The position numbers were made by a program, and so were the translations under genes. This document shows positions 37,890-46,489 of a DNA stretch of 64,000 nt, piece after piece. The stretch comes from Streptomyces sp. WM4235 (GTDB taxonomy: Bacteria; Actinomycetota; Actinomycetes; Streptomycetales; Streptomycetaceae). Under the pieces are notes generated by a model. It did not search any database. It saw nothing but the letters and a program-made list of their open reading frames with translations, and was not told the DNA's origin. Location of the stretch: assembly GCF_001279725.1 (NCBI RefSeq), contig NZ_LGDE01000068.1:1-64000 (forward strand). Reading direction: 5' to 3'. Position 1 is the stretch's first letter, and every line of letters begins with the position of its first letter.

Positions 37890-38758
37890 GCCAGCTCCTG
37901 GTAGGTGCGGTAGGCGGCGATGGCGTCGCCGAGGCCGTCGAGGGCCTCGGGGCAGGCCCGCTCGACGAGGGCGAGCATCCGCTCGATGGCCGCGACGACG
38001 TCGGGGGCCGTCGGCACGGCGGGCCCGCTGATCGCGGCGTCCAGGTCGCCCAGGCAGGCCCGGCCGATCGGGGTGCCGGCGATCTCCTCGCGCAGCTGGT
38101 ACCAGCCCCAGAACCGGGAGGCCGGTGCCAGAGCGGCCTTGATGAGGTCCTTCGTCGCGGTGTGGAGCCGGTGCCACTCCGAGTAGGCGACGAACCGCTG
38201 GCCCCGCTTGATGCGCTTGTGCAGCAGTACGGCCAGCACCAGGTGCTCGATCAGTAGCTCGGTGCAGGTACGCGGCCGGGCGAGAAACGCTCCGGCAAAA
38301 CGCTCGGCGGCCATGGCCGCCTCGGGTCCGGCGGGTGCCGGCTCGCGGTCGAGGATCGAGGCGGTGGCCACGGTTGCACGCAGGCGCGGGATGTGTGTGG
38401 CGGGCACGAGGTAGAGGTCGATCTGGTGCAGGATGCCGTCGTCCGGGACGAGGAAGACCATCCCGATGCCGCCGAAGTCGGCGACGATCGTGTCGCGCCA
38501 GCCGGGCAGCAGGGCGCCGGCCTCGATGGACATCAGGTCGTCCAAGGCCATCACGAACGCGGGGAGTCGGGCGTCGTGGACGCCGACGACGAAGTCGACG
38601 TCGGAGAGGCGGTCGGCGGTGCCGTGGGCCAGCGAGCCCCGGATCATCAGGTGGGTGACGGCCGGCGAGGTCGCCAGGATGTTGGCGAGGCTCGACAGGA
38701 GAGGGAGTTGGGCCGGTCGGTTGGCATGGGTGAGTTCAGCCAGTTGCAGGGTGGACAT
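37886..38758 (-). CDS. Nucleotidyltransferase-fold protein
   Basis: 290 residues, GGAGGA before ATG 38758. Pol-beta-type motif IRGSLAHGTADRLSDVDFVV (GSxxxGxxxxxSDxD) at ~40-60, with the third Asp likely in IDLYLVP (~130). A helical C-terminal domain with HKRIKRGQRFVAYSEWHRL follows. It may transfer NMP to a small molecule or protein, as aminoglycoside nucleotidyltransferases do. The family also contains MNT antitoxins, but length and operon context favour an enzyme. Confidence 0.8.
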   Translation of the reverse strand: MSTLQLAELTHANRPAQLPLLSSLANILATSPAVTHLMIRGSLAHGTADRLSDVDFVVGVHDARLPAFVMALDDLMSIEAGALLPGWRDTIVADFGGIGMVFLVPDDGILHQIDLYLVPATHIPRLRATVATASILDREPAPAGPEAAMAAERFAGAFLARPRTCTELLIEHLVLAVLLHKRIKRGQRFVAYSEWHRLHTATKDLIKAALAPASRFWGWYQLREEIAGTPIGRACLGDLDAAISGPAVPTAPDVVAAIERMLALVERACPEALDGLGDAIAAYRTYQELA

Positions 38759-38820
38759 GCGCGTCCTCCGTTCGGATTCCGGCGGGGTGGACTTACGTGG
38801 CGGACTTATGGGGCGGCCGA

Positions 38821-39654
38821 TCAGGCGGTGAGGACGAGGAGACGCTGCTTGGCCGCCGTCCATCGCGTCGCTGCCTCCATGTCGCCGAGCGAGGTGTGCA
38901 GCTCGGCGATCAGGTCATAGGCCGCGCCCTCAGGCAGGGCGTAGGTGTAGAAGAGCCTCAGCAGCATCCGCTCGGCGGCTTCCGTGTAGCCGAGCTCGGC
39001 CATGTTCCGCGCGGCCCGCAGCCGCTCGGCGAGGACCGTGTGGTCCGCGGAGGGCAGCAGCTCGGCGGTGTCGGGGTTGAGCGAGGGGTGCCGAGCGAGC
39101 CGCCGGTAGGTGTCGTCCGCGTACACGTCGGCGATCAGATGGATGCGGTCGGGACCGAGCAGGTTGCACACCCCGTGGGCGTACGTCGGCGTCAGCCGCC
39201 AGATCCGCCCTCCGGTCATGTGCACCTTGGTGCCGCCGGTGACCAGGAACGCGGACGCGTTCGTGTGCAGCGGGATGTGAAGCCGGTGCCGCTCGATCTC
39301 GTCGAGGTCGTCGTAGTCACGGTGCTCCCACAGGAACGCGTTGGGCTCCAGCCGCGCGAGCCGCACCCACATGTAGTTCAGGCCCAGTTCGTCCAGGAGC
39401 GCGGAGGTGGCCGGCATCTGGGCCAGCAGTCCGGTCGGTTTGGCGGCGCAGTCGCCGATCGTCACGTCGGCGGCATCGCCGGAGGCGTTCATCAGTGAGG
39501 TCGTCCACCAGCCGCCCGACTGGTAGGCGCCGTACTCCGCCTTCCAGGGGGCCCGTACGGTCAGGGCCTCGTGGCGCATCCGTTCCAGGTGAGCGAGATC
39601 GACGGAGTCCAGCTGGGCGATCTGCCCGGCCAGAGCGGTCACGGTGTTGTCCAT
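38821..39654 (-). CDS. Aspartyl/asparaginyl beta-hydroxylase-like dioxygenase
   Basis: 277 residues, GGGAGGG before ATG 39654. Fe(II)/2-oxoglutarate motif: LWEHRDYDDL gives His-x-Asp, RLHIPLHTN continues the fold, and WRLTPTYAHGVCN gives the distal His with the 2OG-binding Arg nearby. A helical ~70-residue C-terminal extension resembles a TPR pair. Soluble, no signal peptide. First gene of the operon ending in alaS. It probably hydroxylates an amino acid or a small amino-acid conjugate; substrate unknown. Confidence 0.85.
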   Translation of the reverse strand: MDNTVTALAGQIAQLDSVDLAHLERMRHEALTVRAPWKAEYGAYQSGGWWTTSLMNASGDAADVTIGDCAAKPTGLLAQMPATSALLDELGLNYMWVRLARLEPNAFLWEHRDYDDLDEIERHRLHIPLHTNASAFLVTGGTKVHMTGGRIWRLTPTYAHGVCNLLGPDRIHLIADVYADDTYRRLARHPSLNPDTAELLPSADHTVLAERLRAARNMAELGYTEAAERMLLRLFYTYALPEGAAYDLIAELHTSLGDMEAATRWTAAKQRLLVLTA

Positions 39655-40005
39655 CAGTTCCCTCCCGTTGCCGGCCCCGAGTCGTGGGCCGGCGGGCACG
39701 TGGTGCTGGATGGGGGTTGCTCGGTTGGCGCTGTAGCCGCGCTCCCGGCATCACGCTTCGCGTTCGGTGGTACACGGAAGGTGAAGCGCCGCTCAGCATG
39801 GCGACGCGCCGGAACGCATGGATACGACGTCGCTGCCGTCGCGAGGCCGTCCTTATCCCCGACTGAAGCCCGGTCCACGTCGTGGTGCGTCATCACCACC
39901 GTCATGGCTGCCGTCATCTGCTCGGTGAGCCGCCGGAAGGGGTTTCCCGTCGATCGGCCGGGGCTATCGTCAGACCAGACGAACAGGGACCGGAGGGGAT
40001 CTGCG

Positions 40006-41451
40006 GTGGCTGAAACTCCCACGCTTCTACGGGTCTTGACGCTGCGGAGGCACTGGCAGGTCTACAAGACCTTTCTGCTCCGGTTCGAGGAAGCGGCCCA
40101 CCGCTTGGCACTGGACGAGAACGACCCGTCGCTTGGTGGTCTGTCCGTGTCCAAGCGGCAGTTCGAGCGCTGGTACGGCGGCGCGGTGAAGACCCGCCCG
40201 TACCCGGACCAGTGCCGGGTACTGGAGGCCATGTTCGGCGTCGGCGTCGATCTCCTCCTCGCGCCTGCGCCTGCGCCTGCGTCCGCCGCCTCGCCGACGA
40301 CCCCGGTCGAGTCCTCACTCGTCATCCCACCGCCGAGGCTGAGCGCTGTCCTCCTCCCATCCGAGCAGGCACAGGTGCTGCCTGCCGGTGGTCCGTTCAG
40401 CAGCGAGACCCGCTTCGAGGCGGGCACCACAGAATTGGAAAGGCAGGTTGCGATGGCGGCTCGTCGTGCGCTCCGGTTCACCGCGATGGCGGAGGGCAGC
40501 AGTGTCGGACCGGAGACCCTGGGCCAGATCCAGGACGAGGTGCGACGGCTGACCGTCGCGTACCCGAAGCTGGCGCTGCCGACCTTGCTCGGTGATCTGG
40601 TCGAGGTACAGGACCTCACTTTCCGGCTGCTGGAACACGGCCGGGTCAAGCCACTACAGGCCCGCGAGCTCTACCTGCTCGCCGGGATCACCTCGGGCAT
40701 GCTCGCCAAAGCCAGCCACGACCTGGGCAACCCGAGCGCCGCGATGATGCAGGCCCGCACCGCGTTTGTGTGCGCGGACAACGCCGACCATCACGCCATG
40801 CGCGCCTGGGTCCGCTCCCTGCAGTCCCTCATCTCCTACTGGGCCGGTCGCCCATCCGAGGCCGCCGACTACGCCACCCTCGGCCAGAGCGCCGCCGGGA
40901 GCGTCCGCGGCACCACCGGCGTCTGGCTGGCCTGCCTCTCCGCCCGCGCCCACGCGCTCCTCGGCGATGGCGAGGCCACCCGCGCGGCCATTCGGCAGGC
41001 CGAGGAGGCCCGCACGATGCTCGAACCCGACGACCTCGATGCCTTCGGCGGCATCATGACCTTCCCGGTGCCCCGCCAGCTGTATTACGTCGCCGAGGCC
41101 ACCGTGAACCTCGGCGAGGACCCCGCGCTCGGCGAGAGCCAGTCGGAGGCCGCCGTCGCCGCGTACCGCGGCGCCACGGAGGACGAATGGGCCTTCGGCG
41201 ACGAGGCCGGCGCGCAGACCGACCTCGCCCTCGCCCGCATCGCCCGAGGAGAAATCGAGGGCGCCGTCGAGGCGGTGCAGCCCGTGCTCGACCTCCCCAT
41301 CGAGCAGCGGAACTTCGGCATCACCAGCAGCGCCCAGCGGGTCCACACCGCACTGCAGGCCGAGGGCCGGCGACACCGGGGCGCGGCAGCAAGCCTGCGC
41401 GAGGAGATCGAAGCCTTCACGGCCACCCCGGCATCGGTCCTCGTCCGATGA
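40006..41451 (+). CDS. TPR-containing regulator
   Basis: 481 residues from GTG 40006, with GGAGGGG 8 bases upstream. The N-terminus (residues 5-75; FEEAAHRLALDE, SKRQFERWYGG) is a helix-turn-helix of the type found in Streptomyces XRE-like regulators. A Pro/Ala linker follows and the remaining ~330 residues form TPR-like helices (GITSGMLAKASHDLGNPSAA). It is divergent from the hydroxylase/alaS operon, which it probably controls in response to a ligand bound by the TPRs. Overlaps the next GNAT gene by 4 bp. Confidence 0.8.
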   Translation: MAETPTLLRVLTLRRHWQVYKTFLLRFEEAAHRLALDENDPSLGGLSVSKRQFERWYGGAVKTRPYPDQCRVLEAMFGVGVDLLLAPAPAPASAASPTTPVESSLVIPPPRLSAVLLPSEQAQVLPAGGPFSSETRFEAGTTELERQVAMAARRALRFTAMAEGSSVGPETLGQIQDEVRRLTVAYPKLALPTLLGDLVEVQDLTFRLLEHGRVKPLQARELYLLAGITSGMLAKASHDLGNPSAAMMQARTAFVCADNADHHAMRAWVRSLQSLISYWAGRPSEAADYATLGQSAAGSVRGTTGVWLACLSARAHALLGDGEATRAAIRQAEEARTMLEPDDLDAFGGIMTFPVPRQLYYVAEATVNLGEDPALGESQSEAAVAAYRGATEDEWAFGDEAGAQTDLALARIARGEIEGAVEAVQPVLDLPIEQRNFGITSSAQRVHTALQAEGRRHRGAAASLREEIEAFTATPASVLVR

Positions 41452-42095
41452 CCCCGCAGGTAGGCTCCGAAGGCATGACCCCAGTCAACCTGGCCGGCCC
41501 CCGCCTGGCGCTGCGCGAAGTCGAACCCGAGGACACCGCTGCCCTCCTGGCCATCTACGGAGACCCCGAGGCCACCAGGCACCTCAGCTTCGAGCCCCGC
41601 ACCCGCGATCAGGCCCAGGGGATCGTCGACCGGTCCATCGTCTCGGCGAAGGACACCCCGCGAACCGAGTACTGCCTCGCCATCACCCCGCTCGGCGAAC
41701 ACCGGCTGATCGGCTACGCGCGCCTGGCGACCGAACCTCAGCAGGCGGCCACCATCGGCTTCGCCTTGAACCCCGCGGAGTGGGGCAAGGGCCTCGGCAC
41801 GGAGACGGTCCACCTGCTGTGCACGCTCGGCTTCAAGGCCTTGGGCCTGCACCGCATCTGGGCTGCGCGTTCGCCACTCAACGAGGCATCCGCGCGCACC
41901 CTCCTGCGAGCGGGCATGACCGAGGACGGGCGGATCCGCGATCACGTCTTCGTTCACGGAGCCTGGCGAGACTCGATCACGTACTCAATCCTGGAGCACG
42001 AGTGGACACCGATCGACGCCATGGGTCCGGGCATCGTTGACGGAGTTCCGGAGGGCGTGGCCGACCCTGACGCTGACAGCGGACAGGAGAGGTGA
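41448..42095 (+). CDS. GNAT-family acetyltransferase (RimJ/RimL type)
   Basis: 215 residues from ATG 41448 (TGA overlap); ATG 41475 is an alternative start. Pattern RLALREVEPEDTAALLAIYG at the N-terminus, acetyl-CoA motif NPAEWGKGLGTETVHLL, then GLHRIWAARSPLNEASARTL. This is the alpha-amino or small-molecule acetyltransferase group. Follows the regulator directly, so it may modify the product of the divergent operon or protect against it. Confidence 0.85.
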   Translation: MTPQVGSEGMTPVNLAGPRLALREVEPEDTAALLAIYGDPEATRHLSFEPRTRDQAQGIVDRSIVSAKDTPRTEYCLAITPLGEHRLIGYARLATEPQQAATIGFALNPAEWGKGLGTETVHLLCTLGFKALGLHRIWAARSPLNEASARTLLRAGMTEDGRIRDHVFVHGAWRDSITYSILEHEWTPIDAMGPGIVDGVPEGVADPDADSGQER

Positions 42096-42099
42096 GCTG

Positions 42100-42459
42100 G
42101 TGCTGCCTGGTTTGGGCCTCACGCGCGAACCGGTGATCGCCGGCATCGCCGAGTTCGCGCGCGGCGGCCTGCCGGTCCCGGCGGCCACCGATGACGGCAA
42201 CCACTGGGTCGACGGCACCTGCTGGCTGTACTGCGGACGGCGTCGGACGCGCGTTCTGTGGATCGGCCCGGTCAGCGTCGCTGGAGCCCAGGCGCCGATG
42301 TACGCCTGCGGCCCCTGCATCGAGGAGCTCCAAGAACGAGTCTGGGACTCCTTTCAGCTCCGCGACAACCCCGGACACCCTGGGCAACGACCAGAGTGCG
42401 GCCTGGATGGCAGGTCAGTTGTCGGAAACCGGGGTCGTCACCGACGCGGCCAGGCGTGA
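42100..42459 (+). CDS. Hypothetical protein, 119 residues
   Basis: Not recognised. GTG 42100 is preceded by AGGAGAGG. Contains WLYCGRRRTRVLWIGPV and MYACGPCIEELQERVW; the Cys pair CGPC may bind metal or be redox-active. The tail after residue ~95 is Arg/Gly-rich and may not be conserved. Lies just after the GNAT gene on the same strand. Confidence 0.5.
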   Translation: MLPGLGLTREPVIAGIAEFARGGLPVPAATDDGNHWVDGTCWLYCGRRRTRVLWIGPVSVAGAQAPMYACGPCIEELQERVWDSFQLRDNPGHPGQRPECGLDGRSVVGNRGRHRRGQA

Positions 42460-42481
42460 CCGGGCCCGGCGAGTAACAGCA

Positions 42482-42520
42482 CCTCTGGGGGCCAATGCGT
42501 TCGGTGTTGGCCCCCAGAGG
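42482..42520. terminator. Bidirectional terminator hairpin
   Basis: CCTCTGGGGGCCAA (42482-42495) pairs perfectly with TTGGCCCCCAGAGG (42507-42520) across an 11-nt loop, between convergent genes ending at 42459 and 42547. Confidence 0.75.
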
Positions 42521-42546
42521 GCGCTATGGGGTCAGGAGCGTGGAGC

Positions 42547-43359
42547 TCACTGGAGATCGCGCTGCTCCCATATGGCTGCCATTTCCGTTAGGGCAGTCAT
42601 TGCGTGGGCGATGGTTTCGCGGGTGACGGGGCGGCCCGGAGACTGGTACTGGGGGTCGAACCGGGCGAAGGCCATGGAGCCCCGTGTCTGTGCCAGGGTC
42701 GGTACGACGTCGCACAGGAGATTGGTCGCGACCATGCGCTGCCGCTTGTCTTCCTTCGCGCGCGCCGCATGCTCTTGCCAGGCCTGGCTCGGGCTCAACT
42801 CGCCGCTGATGACGCGGTCGGCGAATTCGGGGTCCTCGATGCGCAGGCGAGTGAGGTGCTCCAGCTCGGCCTGCGCGCGTCCCACGCTTTGGCGTGCGAC
42901 CTTGTAGGCATCGTCCAGGCTGACCGTACGGGCAATGACGGGGTCCACGAGATCGGGCTCGTGCTGCATGACGTACTGCGCCAGGGTCATCCGGTCGGCG
43001 CCGCCGGTCTTCTCGCTGAGGGAATGCGCCGAATCGTCAGGCGACTGAAGTCCGCTCGTAGCGGCGTGGGCGTGGGCCTTGGCGGCAATCATCGCCGCCT
43101 GGCCCGAGGTCAAGTTCCGCTGTCGGATGTTGACCGACAGGGCATATGTGTCGGGGGTGTCGCCCTCGTAGGTGGTGAAACGGGGTTCGACTCCGAGGGC
43201 CTTACAGACGGCGAGGCGGTGGCGGCCGTCGAGGAGCACTCCGTTGGCGTCGAGGACGATCGGGTGTTGCAGGCCGGTGGTCTTGATGGAGTCGGCGAGG
43301 TCGCGTAGTTCGGACTCGGTAAGCGGCGGGAACAGTTCGGCGATGGGGTGGACCTTCAG
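42547..43359 (-). CDS. ParB/Spo0J-like nuclease-fold protein
   Basis: 270 residues. The ParB N-terminal fold is clear: HPIAELFPPLTESELRDLAD, then GLQHPIVLD and LLDGRHRLAVCKALG. A helix-turn-helix-like region (RQRNLTSGQAAMIAAK) and a helical C-terminus follow. No ATG, GTG or TTG lies between the upstream in-frame stop and the conserved domain; a CTG at 43359 has AAGGAG 6 bases upstream and is my chosen start. No ParA is beside it, so it may act as a regulator rather than in partition. One 46-bp repeat with a palindrome lies about 80 bp upstream. Confidence 0.75.
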   Translation of the reverse strand: MKVHPIAELFPPLTESELRDLADSIKTTGLQHPIVLDANGVLLDGRHRLAVCKALGVEPRFTTYEGDTPDTYALSVNIRQRNLTSGQAAMIAAKAHAHAATSGLQSPDDSAHSLSEKTGGADRMTLAQYVMQHEPDLVDPVIARTVSLDDAYKVARQSVGRAQAELEHLTRLRIEDPEFADRVISGELSPSQAWQEHAARAKEDKRQRMVATNLLCDVVPTLAQTRGSMAFARFDPQYQSPGRPVTRETIAHAMTALTEMAAIWEQRDLQ

Positions 43360-43440
43360 AGGGTGCTCCTTGTCGAGTGGTGTACCGGCGGTACCGCGTG
43401 GGTGCCGTACGGCTTGGTGGGACGGGCTCGGGGCTATGTA

Positions 43441-43486
43441 TCAATGGTCTGGAGAATCCCCGGTTTGGCTGACCGGGGATCGTCGG
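43441..43486 (-). repeat. 46-bp inverted repeat, copy 1 (operator/promoter unit)
   Basis: Matches 48968-49013 exactly in inverted orientation. It contains the palindrome ATCCCCGGT-TTGGCTG-ACCGGGGAT. Read toward the ParB-like gene it is followed by TTGATACAT, a possible -10 region. The other copy sits likewise ahead of the excisionase. Confidence 0.75.
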
Positions 43487-43511
43487 CTAACTTCAGGCCG
43501 CCTTGCTCAGG

Positions 43512-45239
43512 TCAGCGCCGGCGGACGGTGTCGTTCGCGGCCCTGCTCGGAGCTTGCACCGGCGTCAGGGACGGCGTGCTGCGCGTGGTTCGGGTGGGGG
43601 TGTTCTGGAGGCTGCCCGGGTCAGCAGGCAGGTGCGCGAGACGGCGGAGACGCCAGACGAGGACGTCGCTGACGGAGGTGGCGCTGTCCAGCTCCCGGTG
43701 CCGCGTGGCCTCTGCGAGGAGGCGGGCCGGGTTGTGGCCTGCGGCCTGGGTATCGGCGAGGGTCGCTGCCAGGGCGGGCCAGCCCGGCTCGGCCAGAACT
43801 TGTTCGGCGATCTCGGGCAGCGCCTGGCGTAGGACGGCTGCCTGTCGTCGCTGCAGTGGCAGGGAGCGGCCTCGCTGGTGGAGCACGGACATCGGCTGGG
43901 CGGCCGCGATCTCGTAGGCGGCGCGCAGGTGTTCGGCGGCTTGGCGGGCGGCTTCGGCTTGCTGGGCGTGGTGCTTCTTGGCGTGCCAGTTCGCCGCCGC
44001 TGTGACGAGGAAGAACGCGGTGTCGATGAGCATGGCAGTGGTGGCGCCGTCCTCTCCGCTGCCGAGGGCCGGCCCGCTGTGGGCGAGGTCGTGCGCGGCC
44101 TGGCGCAGGGCGCGGTCGTGCCCGCGTACGGCGCGGACGTGGGAGCGCGAGGCCCGCTCGAACGCGAAGGCTGCATCCTGGAGTTCTCGTCGGGTGTGAG
44201 CGGCGGAGGTCCCTGCGAGCGCGTCGAGGACCTCGCCGGCAGCGGCGATCTGGGCTGCTGCCGTGCCGTCGTCGCCGTGCTCGATGAGCAGCAGTGCCTG
44301 CCAGGTCGCGGTGGTGGCGCGGCGGCGGGCGTACGCAGGGCCGGTGACCGGCGGGAGAGCGGGGCGCTCCGGTGAGACGTCCTCGTCCGAGGAGGATTCT
44401 GCCGGTTGGGTCCAGCGTTCGCGGATACGGGGCAGGGAGAGGTCGGGGGCGAGCTTGGATCCCGAGTAGAAGACGGGTTCGCCGTTCCTGTTGCGGTCGT
44501 CGGGCAGGGCCACGGTGTAGCCGAGAAGGTCCCCGGACGGTGCCACGCGCCGCTTTACGAGGAGACCGGCATGGGTGAGACGGTCGAAGAACTCCTCCTC
44601 GCTCTGGGCGCCGGCCGCCGCGCGGCGGACGCTCTCGCGCAGTTCCTCCCTCGGGGTGCGTTCCTGCCGGTGGCGGTCGGCTTTGTGGCGTTCGGCGCTG
44701 GTGGGGCGCTGGGCTGCGGTTCCGTCACCGGCCTTGAGGCGGCGCAGGCCGTAGTCGGCTTCGATGAGACGGGCTTCGGCCTGGGAGCGTTTGGCTTCGT
44801 TGTGGCGGCGGGGCCGGCGGCCGTCCTCGCGGACGGTGGTGGCGATGATGTGGATGTGGTCGTCGGCGTGTCTGACGGCTGCCCAGCGGCAGGCGGCGGT
44901 GTCGCCGTCGGGGGCGATGCCAGTGGCGGCGACCATGCGGCGGGCGATGTCGCCCCACTGCTCGTCGGTGAGGATCGGGTCCTCGGGCGCGGCACGTACG
45001 GACAGGTGCCATACGTGCTCGGTGGGGCGTCGCGACTTGGGCAGGGCTTCGACGGGCTGGTCGAGGAGCCTTTGCAGGTCCCCGTAAGTGGCTTTCGAGT
45101 TGCGTCCGGGGTCGGGGACGAGACTGTCCCAGGCCGCCACGAGGTGTGGGTCGGTGTGCTTCTCGTCGGTGCCGGGGCCGTAGAGGTAGCGGATCAGGCC
45201 GATGGTGCGGGTGCCCATCTTGTGGACGCGGGGGATCAT
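43512..45239 (-). CDS. Relaxase (MobA type)
   Basis: 575 residues. The three-His metal motif RHADDHIHI (His124, His128, His130) and upstream VWHLSVRA match MOB relaxases of actinobacterial mobile elements. The likely catalytic Tyr is near the N-terminus (Tyr19 in RYLYGPG). Residues 1-~250 are the nuclease; the rest is an Ala-rich helical region (AEAARQAAEHLRAAYEIAA). Relaxases nick oriT and pilot the strand into the recipient. Starts 4 bp inside the MobC-like gene, so they are coupled. No helicase domain. Confidence 0.85.
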   Translation of the reverse strand: MIPRVHKMGTRTIGLIRYLYGPGTDEKHTDPHLVAAWDSLVPDPGRNSKATYGDLQRLLDQPVEALPKSRRPTEHVWHLSVRAAPEDPILTDEQWGDIARRMVAATGIAPDGDTAACRWAAVRHADDHIHIIATTVREDGRRPRRHNEAKRSQAEARLIEADYGLRRLKAGDGTAAQRPTSAERHKADRHRQERTPREELRESVRRAAAGAQSEEEFFDRLTHAGLLVKRRVAPSGDLLGYTVALPDDRNRNGEPVFYSGSKLAPDLSLPRIRERWTQPAESSSDEDVSPERPALPPVTGPAYARRRATTATWQALLLIEHGDDGTAAAQIAAAGEVLDALAGTSAAHTRRELQDAAFAFERASRSHVRAVRGHDRALRQAAHDLAHSGPALGSGEDGATTAMLIDTAFFLVTAAANWHAKKHHAQQAEAARQAAEHLRAAYEIAAAQPMSVLHQRGRSLPLQRRQAAVLRQALPEIAEQVLAEPGWPALAATLADTQAAGHNPARLLAEATRHRELDSATSVSDVLVWRLRRLAHLPADPGSLQNTPTRTTRSTPSLTPVQAPSRAANDTVRRR

Positions 45240-45631
45240 CCGGTGGGAGCCTCCGTCTCGACGTAGCGCTGGGTGAAGTCGTCCACGCGCTCGGCGGTCC
45301 GCTGGACCGCGTCGAGGACCGCCTTGGCGTGCGGGGCATCGGCGCCGGAGTTCAAGACGGTGGCGACCTGGTTGAGGTTGTTGCCGATCTGGCCGAGGGC
45401 CCGGCGCAGCGCGAACAGCTCCCTGACCATGTCCCGGTGGGTGGCGATCTCGGCTTCGGTGTGGTCGAGGTCGCGGGCGGCCTTCAGAGCGGTGTGGGCG
45501 AGGAAGCCGGCGATGCTCATGTGGCAGACGGACGCGGCGTGGGTGAGGAGCTGGAATTCGTCGTCGTTCATGCGGCAGCTGGGCTGGTGCATGCGCTTCT
45601 TCTCGGCGAGCAGGCGTTCACGCTGGCGCAC
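45236..45631 (-). CDS. MobC-like relaxosome accessory protein
   Basis: About 131 residues from GTG 45631 (ATG 45592 is an alternative; the frame is open to 45898 but would include a 37-bp hairpin). Basic N-terminus (RQRERLLAEKKR), then MNDDEFQLLTHAASVCHMSI, a ribbon-helix-helix-like segment, and ALGQIGNNLNQVATVLNSG, the typical MobC C-terminal motif. MobC proteins help the relaxase open oriT. Translationally coupled to the relaxase. Confidence 0.8.
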   Translation of the reverse strand: MRQRERLLAEKKRMHQPSCRMNDDEFQLLTHAASVCHMSIAGFLAHTALKAARDLDHTEAEIATHRDMVRELFALRRALGQIGNNLNQVATVLNSGADAPHAKAVLDAVQRTAERVDDFTQRYVETEAPTG

Positions 45632-45782
45632 GTGCGATGTGGTTGGGGCGGTGTGCGTGCAACGGGCGGTGTGGCAGGTGTGTTGTCCCTCCGTTTCGTG
45701 GTGCGATCCGGCCTTGGCCGCGTCCCGAAGGATCGGCACCCCCTGGTGCCGGTCCGCTCCCGCCACCCCTGGGGCGGGGGAG

Positions 45783-45819
45783 CCCAGAGCATTGCTCCCG
45801 ACGGGAGCAATGCTCTGGG
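45783..45819. repeat. 37-bp near-perfect palindrome, oriT candidate
   Basis: 18-bp arms (45783-45800 and 45802-45819) around one A; the arm is CCCAGAGCATTGCTCCCG. It lies about 150 bp ahead of the MobC/relaxase start, the usual place for oriT. It could instead be a terminator or a dispersed hairpin element. Confidence 0.65.
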
Positions 45820-46004
45820 TACAACTTGCTCCTCCTGAGGCTGGAAGCGAGGGCATGTGCTCGTCGTGGCTGGGACCGTCGTGCGGTGGGTTGTGCATGC
45901 GTGTCCTTGAAGCGGTAGAGGCTGGTCGTGTGAAGAGGTTGTTGGGCGGGGGTCGACCGGTTTGGGACCGCTCGCTCGTGACGCGAGACGCTGCAGGTGC
46001 TGTC

Positions 46005-46460
46005 CGGGGACCGGGCGGGGGACGGTCCCCGTTTCGAGGAGGCGCTCGGTCCCCGGCGGCAGGGGCATGGGGGACCGGTCCCGTCTCGGTCCCCGTAGTC
46101 GTGGGTGGGGACGGTCCCCGACGTGGTGGCCTGACGGTCCCCGAAGCGCCGCAGGGCGGTCCCGGATGGTGGGGACCGTGGGGACGGTCCCCACTGAGTC
46201 GGGGGACGTCAGGCGGGGGTGACCTGCGGAAACAGAGTTGGGGACCGGTCCCCGTGGTGGCCGGCGCGCGCAGCGCAATCAGGGGACGGTCCCCGATCGA
46301 CTGCTGTCGGTCCCCTCCTGGGGGAGGGCGCTGTCAGGCGGGACCGGGGTCAGTTTGGGGACCGGGACCGGGTTGGGGACCGTGATGGGGACGGGACCGG
46401 GACCGAGGTGGGGACGGTCCCCGAACGGCTCGGGCCAGTGGTTCGGTCCCCACGATGACG
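46005..46460. repeat. GGGGACSGTCCCC palindrome array (iteron-like; ori candidate)
   Basis: The 590-bp gap between the DnaC-like and MobC-like genes has six perfect palindromes of 13-14 bp: 46018-46030, 46107-46119, 46180-46192, 46240-46253, 46282-46294 and 46410-46422. One imperfect copy is at 46070-46082 and a dozen or more half-sites (GGTCCCC, GGGGACC) lie between. No gene is supported here. Spacing is irregular. It may be the replication origin, a partition site or a regulator-binding array. Confidence 0.75.
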
Positions 46461-46489
46461 GGGACCGGCCCGGGTGGGGACCGTGGTGG

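Noticed and set aside
37886..38758. MNT antitoxin paired with the HEPN protein
   Set aside because: The two genes are 12 kb apart, and the nucleotidyltransferase is embedded in a tight metabolic operon with a long C-terminal domain.
46005..46460. CRISPR or protein-coding origin of the palindrome array
   Set aside because: Units are short, palindromic and unevenly spaced, and frames across them give only repetitive Gly/Pro/Arg sequence.
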